Source: DASYAN01 sp036501345
GTDB taxonomy: Bacteria; Chloroflexota; Ktedonobacteria; Ktedonobacterales; Ktedonobacteraceae
Reading direction: 5' to 3'
Length of the DNA stretch: 13,036 nt
Assembly (NCBI GenBank): GCA_036501345.1
Contig: DASYAN010000304.1
Span: forward strand, 1-13,036
This document shows positions 1 through 6,271 of this stretch, one piece after another (position 1 is the stretch's first letter; each line of letters starts with the position of its first letter). The notes under the pieces are model-generated. The model saw only the letters and a program-made list of their open reading frames with translations. It was not told the origin of the DNA and ran no database searches. A program made the translations under genes and the position numbers.

Positions 1-313
1 TGGGGCCTATTTCGATTGGTTCAACTAACCCTGTAATATCTTGTCGTCCATGAAACAGATATTTAACTATTGAAAGTACTTCTTCGATATCGTAATCTAG
101 AGATCTAGTATCTTCGTCATGGGCTTCTAATATCTGCCAGATAAAAGTTGGGTAGGCTCTATTAGCATAAAGCTGTAGCGCCTCCAGCAAGCACGACTTG
201 CCCACATTATTTTTGCCAACTATCAGGTTGACTCTGCCAAGCTTTTCGATGCTCAGATGCTCAAAAGCTCGGAATCTACGTATCTCTAGTGAATTTAGGA
301 TAAGAGCAGCCAT
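1..313 (-). CDS. AAA family ATPase (RecF/OLD-like), N-terminal part only
   Basis: This gene reads leftward from ATG at 313 and runs off the window, leaving 104 codons. The protein opens with an SMC/RecF-type first strand (NSLEIRRFRAFEHLSIEKL, residues 7-25). A P-loop GKNNVGKS follows at 33-40, then SCLLEAL, the usual N-terminal ATPase lobe of the RecF/OLD/AAA_15-AAA_21 families. Known members act in DNA repair or, often with a nuclease or TOPRIM partner, in phage defence. The Walker B, signature and any TOPRIM part would lie outside the window, so the subfamily cannot be decided. The start is supported by an aaaagggg ribosome-binding site about 7 nt upstream and by the P-loop falling at the usual distance from the N-terminus. 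A cognate partner, if any, would be beyond position 1. Confidence 0.85.
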   Translation of the reverse strand, partial: MAALILNSLEIRRFRAFEHLSIEKLGRVNLIVGKNNVGKSCLLEALQLYANRAYPTFIWQILEAHDEDTRSLDYDIEEVLSIVKYLFHGRQDITGLVEPIEIGP

Positions 314-379
314 TATTGCCCCTTTTCATATTTTGTTGAGGGCTATTTTATACCTGAATGGGGATTATACCTTAGCATT

Positions 380-407
380 ATTATATCATTGCCTTGAATA
401 AAGTCTA
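380..407 (-). promoter_or_regulatory. Candidate promoter for the leftward AAA ATPase
   Basis: Reading the minus strand there is TAGACT (402-407), a 16-bp spacer and TATAAT (380-385). The TG one base before the hexamer makes an extended -10 (TGaTATAAT). A second TATAAT occurs at 364-369, closer to the gene, without a matching -35. The leader would be about 65 nt. Confidence 0.45.
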
Positions 408-816
408 TTATGGAGTGACTTTCAGCTTGTTTTCTTTGGTCTAGGGATCTCACAAAACAGCCATAAATTGATTTGCTTTTTTGCTTGCTCATTTAGAACT
501 TGCTCCATAAGATCGTGAATGGATATTCTTAAGGCTTTTTTTATACCCCTAATGTAACTCTTACGAATATGTTAGCCCTACGCACTACCAGAGAGCGAAA
601 ACTGTCCCTGTTTTCCCCTATTAGAAATGTACAAATTTCTCTTACAATATACTCAACGAAAGATCACTGCCGAGTATGATTGGTAGCATATGTATTACCC
701 TACTTGAGGAAAAGATATTATCATCAACGCTGTGCCTAATAGATAGCTTGATGAGGGTAACTATCAGAGCCTTGCATATCAACTCGGTTAATCAGTGCTG
801 CTTTGAAGCTAGGATA

Positions 817-830
817 CTATAAGCTTATAG
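817..830. repeat. Perfect 14-bp palindrome upstream of the HTH gene
   Basis: CTATAAGCTTATAG is identical to its reverse complement. It lies about 30 bp before the possible -35 of the downstream HTH gene, a place where a dimeric regulator, perhaps that protein itself, could bind. No second copy was noticed in the window. Confidence 0.4.
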
Positions 831-972
831 AGATACTTCCACACAGCTTTGGTACAGTGCTTCATAAGGATTTGATATTGCGACCGCGCTGACCAAAAGG
901 GGCTATCGCAAAAAGCCTAACCAACTCTCTTCTAGGAAAGAGTAGAGAAAAATCACTGAAAGGAAATGTCGG

Positions 973-1272
973 ATGGCCATATACGAGCAACCAACGCTCA
1001 ACAACTTCCGCGCAGAGAAGGGATACTACACAACCCGTGAGATTGCAGAGATTTATCACGTCACTCCACAAACGATTTGTAGCTGGATAAGACGTGGTTG
1101 GCTGCAAGCTGAGATGAGAGAGCCAGTGTCAAAGCAAGCGAAGACTATGCGGGGGAGATATCACATATTTCCTCAAGCCATAGAGGATATCGAGACACAC
1201 AAAGATGAACTGATAGAAGCCTCCAAGCGGTATTGGATATCCCTACTTGTAAAAATGCGCAGAAAATTTTGA
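973..1272 (+). CDS. Small helix-turn-helix (MerR/excisionase-like) DNA-binding protein
   Basis: This 99-residue protein has a helix-turn-helix of the HTH_17/MerR type at about residues 18-46 (YYTTREIAEIYHVTPQTICS followed by WIRRGWLQA). That pattern fits helix 1, a turn with VTPQT, and a recognition helix ending in W-I-R-x-G. A short basic stretch and GRYHIFPQAIEDIETH follow, like the wing and anchor segment of excisionase-type proteins, with a basic C-terminus. It should bind DNA; whether it is a regulator, an excisionase or an antitoxin-like factor cannot be told. The ATG is preceded by aaagga with about 9 nt spacing. It stands alone and ends just before a strong terminator shared with the convergent hydrolase gene. 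No integrase is visible nearby to support an excisionase role. Confidence 0.75.
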   Translation: MAIYEQPTLNNFRAEKGYYTTREIAEIYHVTPQTICSWIRRGWLQAEMREPVSKQAKTMRGRYHIFPQAIEDIETHKDELIEASKRYWISLLVKMRRKF

Positions 1273-1294
1273 CCATCATCTAAAGAAAGAGAGG

Positions 1295-1336
1295 AAAAAT
1301 GCACACTTGAGAGAAGTATCTCAAGTGTGCATTTTT
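1295..1336. terminator. Bidirectional Rho-independent terminator
   Basis: A perfect 18-bp stem (1295-1312 with 1319-1336) surrounds a 6-nt loop gaagta. The stem base is A5 on one side and T5 on the other, so each strand gives a GC-containing hairpin followed by a U-run. It sits between the convergent HTH gene (stop 1272) and hydrolase gene (stop 1390) and can end transcription from both. Confidence 0.9.
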
Positions 1337-1389
1337 GCTACAGAAACTCTAGTACGATGGGCGGCACTATCAAAGTATCAGTATTACCA

Positions 1390-2244
1390 TCACTTTTGCA
1401 TAAATGCAGTCTCAACCGCACGGGCCATCACTTGGTACCCCAAGGTCGTAGGATGAATGTCCAGTTGAACCGTCACAGGGTTCAGATTAACATCACACAT
1501 CCCAGTATACAAGCAGACATTTGCAGGTCCGCCAAAAGCAGTAAAGATGTCTACCAGGACCCCAAACCCTTTTACATCATTGATGAGATGAGTATTAAGG
1601 GTTTTAATAAATACAGCCACATTCGGACAAGTTTTCTGAAACGGGTTATAGCTGTTCAACACCATCAAATTCTTCGGAACCTTGAGTACAGCATGCAACT
1701 GTGGCAAAATGGTCTTTTTTAGATTAGTGTCCAGGGTTTGCAAATGCGTATTAAAGCTGGCTGCGTTAACAGTACAAGTGTGTGTCTGGCTATTGAATTG
1801 GACATCACCTATGACGTCCGTTGCCCCGATATCGAGCGTGGCGAAACTCATCTGCCCTGGATGCAATTGTCGTAAATAGCCCTCCGCAGCAGCAAGCTGT
1901 GATGAAAATGGTGGAGGATAATGGCACAACCCACCAGAGATAAAACTGCCAGTAGTTTCGCTAGGACATCCCAAATCCTGATGATCCGTAACAAGCTTCC
2001 GTATTTCTAAAAAGGCGGAGAAGTCATCAACATACCCATGGCTATGGTCACCAGTGCTGAGAGTAGAGGGCTGAAGGCCATAGGCAAGAGAGTCGCCCAG
2101 CGCTAAATAATGCTGAAAGTGTGGAACGACCGACGTCGGTTGGACACCTATAGCGATCGCGATAGGCACAGAACTAAGCAGCCAGACACAGCCCACAATC
2201 AATGAGACCATTATACGCCGAGGAACATATCCCTGCCTAAACAT
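1390..2244 (-). CDS. Secreted SGNH/GDSL-family hydrolase
   Basis: This 284-residue protein has an N-terminal hydrophobic segment after basic residues (RR then about 12-32), consistent with a Sec signal or signal anchor. Block I is GDSLAYG at 50-56, with nucleophile Ser52. Block V is LDIHPTTLGY at 261-270, giving the Asp262/His264 pair. The family covers esterases, lipases and carbohydrate deacetylases, so the substrate is unknown. Block III appears as GATD at 140-143 where the family normally has GxND, so the oxyanion-hole Asn is replaced by Thr. Six cysteines (93, 107, 157, 206, 244, 250) fit disulfides in an exported protein. The start is secure: AAGGAGG lies 6 nt upstream of ATG. The gene is monocistronic, with a terminator downstream and a decayed paralogue behind it. 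Confidence 0.88.
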   Translation of the reverse strand: MFRQGYVPRRIMVSLIVGCVWLLSSVPIAIAIGVQPTSVVPHFQHYLALGDSLAYGLQPSTLSTGDHSHGYVDDFSAFLEIRKLVTDHQDLGCPSETTGSFISGGLCHYPPPFSSQLAAAEGYLRQLHPGQMSFATLDIGATDVIGDVQFNSQTHTCTVNAASFNTHLQTLDTNLKKTILPQLHAVLKVPKNLMVLNSYNPFQKTCPNVAVFIKTLNTHLINDVKGFGVLVDIFTAFGGPANVCLYTGMCDVNLNPVTVQLDIHPTTLGYQVMARAVETAFMQK

Positions 2245-2346
2245 AAAGAACCTCCTTTTCAGTATCTTTAAAAGTCGATAAACACAGGACCACCCTTTAA
2301 ATCCTTTTACATCTTGCAGAGTCTGTTCCTTGACCTTTCTCAGGCC

Positions 2347-2373
2347 TATATAGCAGTGTTCAGAAAGATTGAA
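2347..2373 (-). promoter_or_regulatory. Candidate promoter of the SGNH hydrolase gene
   Basis: On the minus strand TTCAAT (2368-2373) is followed after 15 bp by TATATA (2347-2352), preceded by TG to give the extended -10 TGcTATATA. The predicted leader to the start at 2244 is about 95 nt. The spacer is short, so the extended -10 would carry most of the weight. Confidence 0.35.
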
Positions 2374-2520
2374 CCCACATGTACATTACTATCCACTCTT
2401 CAGCATACCTGACAAAAAATGCTTTTTCTAGGGAAAAAGAGGGACATTTTGAGCGAATTCATGATAATTTTCCCAATTGCTCCAAAACCGTATGCCCTCC
2501 CTTCTCATTAAGGTAAGGGA

Positions 2521-2634
2521 CTACTTGAAGCCCCTACCAATTCCCAAGCCGCAATTCTTCTCAAGCGCACCCGCCATCACTTGGTACCCTGCTTTCGTAG
2601 AATGAATGTCAGGACCAGGCGAAGAAGATAAGCC
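2521..2634 (-). pseudogene. Remnant of a second SGNH hydrolase (C-terminal block V only)
   Basis: The minus strand encodes DIHSTKAGYQVMAGALE in a 38-codon stretch closed by stops on both sides (TAG at 2635-2637 and TAG at 2521-2523). It matches the catalytic C-terminus DIHPTTLGYQVMARAVE of the intact hydrolase 1.1 kb away. The DNA keeps long identical runs, for example ccatcacttggtaccc at both places. No block I or signal peptide is recognisable upstream. This is a leftover of a tandem paralogue rather than a working gene. Confidence 0.75.
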
Positions 2635-2644
2635 CTAGGAGTCC

Positions 2645-2673
2645 ACCTGACAACTGACAAAAACCTGACAACT
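2645..2673. repeat. 11-bp direct repeat upstream of the ATPase promoter
   Basis: acctgacaact occurs at 2645-2655 and again at 2663-2673, starts 18 bp apart, with gacaaaa between them; a third partial ctgaca overlaps. It lies about 50 bp before the -35 of the SbcC/Rad50-like gene, a possible activator site, but it could be simple local duplication. Confidence 0.35.
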
Positions 2674-2725
2674 TTGCATACTGTCATCAAAGTCCACTAC
2701 TTGTCTGGTGATAGCAGCCCTCGAA

Positions 2726-2752
2726 TTGGGAATTTCCCAGCCATGTTATAAT
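2726..2752 (+). promoter_or_regulatory. Promoter with internal palindromic operator for the ATPase-NurA cluster
   Basis: TTGGGA (2726-2731) and TATAAT (2747-2752) are separated by 15 bp, and TG at 2744-2745 gives an extended -10 (TGtTATAAT). Overlapping the -35 and spacer is the inverted repeat TGGGAA-t-TTCCCA (2727-2739). A repressor bound there would block polymerase. It does not match the B. subtilis-type LexA box (CGAAC-n4-GTTCG). Transcription would start near 2759, giving a leader of about 90 nt. Confidence 0.55.
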
Positions 2753-2850
2753 GCGGCTGAGTACTTCCGCTTTTGGCTCTCAAAAGCAGAAGAGAGAATT
2801 TGGAAGCATGCAATATTTTTCGCATTTGTTGGGAAGGCGGGTACAGCATC

Positions 2851-5800
2851 ATGCTCATCACGCGCATCGAATTGGAGAATATCAAAAGTTATCGTCACAT
2901 TGCTATCGATTTCCGGCGTGGCACAACTGCGATTAGCGGATCAAATGGAGCTGGAAAAACCACTGTTGTAGAGGCCATGGGTTATGCCCTTTTCGGTTAC
3001 CTACCGTATAGCCAGGATCAGTTTGTGCGCGAAGGCGAGAAATATGGCAAAGTCGTGGTCCAGCTGATCGGCTGCGACGAACGTCCCTACACAATTGAAC
3101 GCCGTTGTGGCTCTGGTGCCCGCTGGCTACTCCATGATGAAGAGGCCAATTTGCGCCTTGAGCAACGTGCCGATGTGCTGGACCGCTTGCATGACCTCTT
3201 CGGCATCGATCGCGAACGCCCACTCGATTCACTCTTTCGCGACGCACTTGGTGTTCCCCAGGGCACATTTACCGCTATTTTCCTGGAACCAGCCAGCAAG
3301 CGCAAGCAGACCTTTGATGCCTTACTCCAGATCGAAGACTATAAAACCGCCGCAGATAACCTGTTGGATACACAAAAATACTATAAAGAGCAGATGCAGC
3401 AGCAGAAGGCACGCATCGACCACCTTTCCTTTGTGACCAGCGAACTGCAACAGTGGTATGAGAACTTGAAAGAAGCTCGTCTGCTCGATGAACAGCAGAA
3501 ATTCCAAAATGCCACCTGGAACCAGCAAGTGAAGCAATACGAGGAACGCGAGCTTATACTCAGTGAGCAATTAGTCCAATTGACAAACCTGAAGCAACTT
3601 TTTGATTCCAGCCGGGTGACACATGAGAATGCCAGCAATCTCTTACACGAGCGTGAACAACAGCTCCAAACTGCCCGCAAAGCTCACCTGTATGTGCTAG
3701 AGCATCAGGAGAGCTACCAACTCTATCTCCAGGCACAGGAAATCTTAATACGCTTGCGTCGAGATGATCAGCAGCGCAATGCTCTGCTCCAGCAACGCGC
3801 CGAGCAGCAGAATATACTGGCAAAGATTGAGACACGCGCTAACAACTGGCAGGAACGCCTAGCAGAGGTAGCAACTGCATGTCAGAAGGTTGTCGAACTT
3901 GCCTCCCTGGTTGATCAGCAGACAGAACTTGAGAAGAAGCGTGACGAGGCCATGCAACAAGTCGAGCGCTACAAAGAGATCGTAAGTCAAGGCAAGCGTC
4001 TGAATAGCCAACTCGCAAAATGTATGCAAGATCAGGAGACGTGCCAGCGCGAAATCGCCGAAATTGAGCCTCTGAAGCCCGTTGCTGATCTTTTGCAGGA
4101 ACGTAATGAAGCTCTGGTCCAGTTGCGCATTCAGGCACAGCAAAGTACTAGCCTCCAACGGCAGTTGCAGGAAAAGCGCAATTCCCTACGTGAAAAACAG
4201 CTGCTGCATGATCAGGATGCTGACAAGTTGTGCAAAGCGGAGCGTAATGTCGAGGCTATCGAGGAACATCGCCAGGAAGCGGAAGAGATGCCAGGATTGC
4301 AAGAACAATACGAGCAGCTTTCCACACAACTCCATCGTCTCGAAGGCAATATCGAGGGCTACGTCAAATCACGAGCCCAGTCGGCAGGCGGTCAGTGTCC
4401 ATTGCTGAAAGAAACTTGCCTCAACATCAAGCAGCGCGGCATCGTCAGCCTAGAATCCTACTTTGATGGATTACTTAGCACTGAACATGTCGAAGTGGAG
4501 CGCCTACGCCAGCAGCAGACAACGATTAGTGAGCGTATGGGCCAGATCAAGAAATATGCCGACGCGCTCAACAAAATCGGCCAGTATACCGAAAGGCGTG
4601 ACACCCTGGCAGAACAATTGCAGCGCCATGCGACTGAGATTACTCGCACTGAGCACGATATAGCTAATTTGACGCAAGATCTAGAGGCTCTTAAACAGGT
4701 AGAGCAGCGCATGAGTGAGGCCGAAGCCGCATACAATGAGAGCAAGAGTGCTGATACAAAAGTGCGTGAACTCTCTGGCCTGTACAAGCAAGGGCAACAA
4801 TTGCAGGAGCAGGCTCAGCAACTCGAGACCGATCTACAAGAGCGCCGTCAGGAAGCAGCACTATTTAAGGGAAGCGAAGCACTGTTTGCTCAGATGAAGG
4901 CCGAATTGGCAACCCTGAACGATCCTCGCTCACAGAGTAAAGTTCAACAGGCCATTATTGGAAAAGAAGCGTATTATCAACAACAGCTCCAGACAGAACA
5001 GCAATGCCAGCAAGAGACACTAAGCCAGATCCAGCTCTTCGACGAGCAAATTCTCGCTTATGCCTCGCTGGATGAAGATATAGCACAACAGGATGCAGTA
5101 AGCAAGCAATGCGAGAACAGCCATCGTATTTACCTGCAAAATGAGCAAGAGGCACAACGTCTTCCCAAGCGAGAAGAGGCTTATCAACAACAACTAAGCA
5201 CAACCGAGCAGGCTGAACAGCAATTGCGACAGGTGGAAGAGGCTTATCACCAAGCCAAAGCTACATTTAATGAGGAAGAACTGAAGGCCGTCCGAGCGAA
5301 AGTAGCCAATCTGCGCAACGACCTAGCAGCCATGGCCGAGAAAATGCAGAATCATCAGCGAGAAATAAATCGGCTAGAAGCGCAGATTGCCGAGGCAGAG
5401 GAACACCTGATCGAGTTGGAAGCGGCCAACCGTGAACATCAAGAATTAGAAGAGCTGCATTCAATGACCGAACAGTTCCGCAAGCTGATTAAAGAGGCCG
5501 CTCCACATGTGCTCAAGGCAATGCTGGCCGATATCTCTGCCGAAGCCAATCGTATCTTTGGTGAAATAATGGGCGACCGTAGCGCCTATCTCTCTTGGCG
5601 TAACGACTACGAGGTCATCCTACGGCGTCAGGGAGTTGATCGCAGCTTTGCACAGCTAAGCGGCGGCGAGCAGATGAGTGCAGCCCTAGCAGTGCGTCTT
5701 GCTCTACTCAAAAAGCTCTCAACGCTCAACATAGCCATCTTCGACGAGCCAACCCAGAACATGGACGAACTGCGTCGCATGAATCTAGCCGATCAGATCC

Positions 5801-5976
5801 GCCGTGTTCGTGGTTTCGACCAACTCATCGTAATCAGCCACGACGATACCTTTGAGCAAGGCCTAGATAGCCTGGTCCGCTTGAATAAGGTAGACGGCGA
5901 AACACGTCTAGTCGCAGATGAGAACGGAAGTGTACCCCAAATCGACATGCAACTGATGGCTGTAGGACAAGTATAA
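2851..5976 (+). CDS. SbcC/Rad50-like SMC-family ATPase
   Basis: This 1041-residue protein has the full Rad50/SbcC plan. The N-terminal lobe has Walker A GSNGAGKT at 30-37 (Lys36). The middle, about 170-880, is Gln/Glu-rich long coiled coil. The C-terminal lobe has signature LSGGEQ at 936-941, Walker B IAIFDEP at 961-967 (Asp965, Glu966) and H-loop His997. At the middle lies QCPLLKETC (Cys516, Cys523), where Rad50 has its zinc hook, but spaced CX6C instead of CXXC. Family members are ATP-driven DNA end clamps that work with a nuclease. I chose ATG at 2851: it begins MLITRIELENIKSY, the typical first strand, with aaggcgg 10 nt upstream. An in-frame upstream TTG at 2773 would add 26 residues unlike the family. 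No Mre11/SbcD gene is adjacent. The next genes are a DinD fragment and NurA on the same strand, suggesting NurA is the nuclease partner. Confidence 0.92.
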   Translation: MLITRIELENIKSYRHIAIDFRRGTTAISGSNGAGKTTVVEAMGYALFGYLPYSQDQFVREGEKYGKVVVQLIGCDERPYTIERRCGSGARWLLHDEEANLRLEQRADVLDRLHDLFGIDRERPLDSLFRDALGVPQGTFTAIFLEPASKRKQTFDALLQIEDYKTAADNLLDTQKYYKEQMQQQKARIDHLSFVTSELQQWYENLKEARLLDEQQKFQNATWNQQVKQYEERELILSEQLVQLTNLKQLFDSSRVTHENASNLLHEREQQLQTARKAHLYVLEHQESYQLYLQAQEILIRLRRDDQQRNALLQQRAEQQNILAKIETRANNWQERLAEVATACQKVVELASLVDQQTELEKKRDEAMQQVERYKEIVSQGKRLNSQLAKCMQDQETCQREIAEIEPLKPVADLLQERNEALVQLRIQAQQSTSLQRQLQEKRNSLREKQLLHDQDADKLCKAERNVEAIEEHRQEAEEMPGLQEQYEQLSTQLHRLEGNIEGYVKSRAQSAGGQCPLLKETCLNIKQRGIVSLESYFDGLLSTEHVEVERLRQQQTTISERMGQIKKYADALNKIGQYTERRDTLAEQLQRHATEITRTEHDIANLTQDLEALKQVEQRMSEAEAAYNESKSADTKVRELSGLYKQGQQLQEQAQQLETDLQERRQEAALFKGSEALFAQMKAELATLNDPRSQSKVQQAIIGKEAYYQQQLQTEQQCQQETLSQIQLFDEQILAYASLDEDIAQQDAVSKQCENSHRIYLQNEQEAQRLPKREEAYQQQLSTTEQAEQQLRQVEEAYHQAKATFNEEELKAVRAKVANLRNDLAAMAEKMQNHQREINRLEAQIAEAEEHLIELEAANREHQELEELHSMTEQFRKLIKEAAPHVLKAMLADISAEANRIFGEIMGDRSAYLSWRNDYEVILRRQGVDRSFAQLSGGEQMSAALAVRLALLKKLSTLNIAIFDEPTQNMDELRRMNLADQIRRVRGFDQLIVISHDDTFEQGLDSLVRLNKVDGETRLVADENGSVPQIDMQLMAVGQV

Positions 5977-6004
5977 ATGTAGCAAGAGTGGAGAAACAAA
6001 AAGT

Positions 6005-6268
6005 ATGCCAGACAATAATACACCTCTCACCTCACCGTTCGATGCAATTATGCATTATGACGATAAAATAGGTCAATATTGGAGCGCCCGTGAACTTTAT
6101 AAAATCTTGGGCTATACCGAGTGGAGAAACTTCAACAACATCGTCATCAAGAGAGCTATTAAAGCCTGTGAAGAGAACGGACGAGCCGTCTCAGAACACT
6201 TTGTACGATCATACAAGGTGTCTGTTGGAGGTCAGGGAGCAAAACAAACTGACGAGAGCGAGGATTAA
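6005..6268 (+). CDS. Short DinD/BRO-N-like protein (N-terminal domain only)
   Basis: This 87-residue protein resembles the N-terminus of DNA-damage-inducible protein D: PFDAI, YWSARELYKILGY (25-37), W-R-N-F (40-43), ACEENG (54-59), HF (65-66) and GxGAK (76-80). Full DinD proteins are roughly 270 residues and continue with a motif like LSRYACYL. Here the sequence stops after an acidic tail, and no continuation was found in the following bases. E. coli DinD is SOS-induced and has been reported to act on RecA filaments; whether this short form keeps any role is unknown. GGAG lies 11 nt before the ATG. The gene begins 28 nt after the ATPase stop and ends 3 nt before NurA, with the NurA ribosome-binding site inside its last codons. 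It is therefore likely translated as part of the operon. It may be a truncated relic or a stand-alone DNA-binding subunit. Confidence 0.7.
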   Translation: MPDNNTPLTSPFDAIMHYDDKIGQYWSARELYKILGYTEWRNFNNIVIKRAIKACEENGRAVSEHFVRSYKVSVGGQGAKQTDESED

Positions 6269-6271
6269 CCA

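Larger units (their letters stand above)
314..972. other. Intergenic stretch without a recognisable gene
   Basis: This divergent stretch separates the leftward ATPase from the rightward HTH gene. I see no ORF with family features on either strand. It holds the ATPase promoter (380-407) and a 14-bp palindrome (817-830). A possible sigma70-like pair TTGGTA (849-854) and TTGATA (872-877), 17 bp apart, could serve the HTH gene. Its length is large for two small genes, so a decayed gene is possible, but no remnant was recognised. Confidence 0.5.
2245..2850. other. Intergenic region between hydrolase and ATPase cluster
   Basis: This divergent region holds the hydrolase leader and promoter, the hydrolase remnant, an 11-bp direct repeat (2645-2673) and the palindrome-bearing promoter of the SbcC/Rad50-like gene. 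Nothing else with coding features was seen. Confidence 0.6.

Noticed and set aside
2773..2850. Longer start (TTG at 2773) for the SbcC/Rad50-like ATPase
   Set aside because: The extra 26 residues do not resemble the family, while ATG at 2851 starts with the canonical first strand and has a ribosome-binding site.
2851..5976. Many antisense and shifted open frames over the ATPase gene
   Set aside because: They are shadows of the strong coding frame, with low-complexity Ser/Cys/Arg-rich translations and no motifs.
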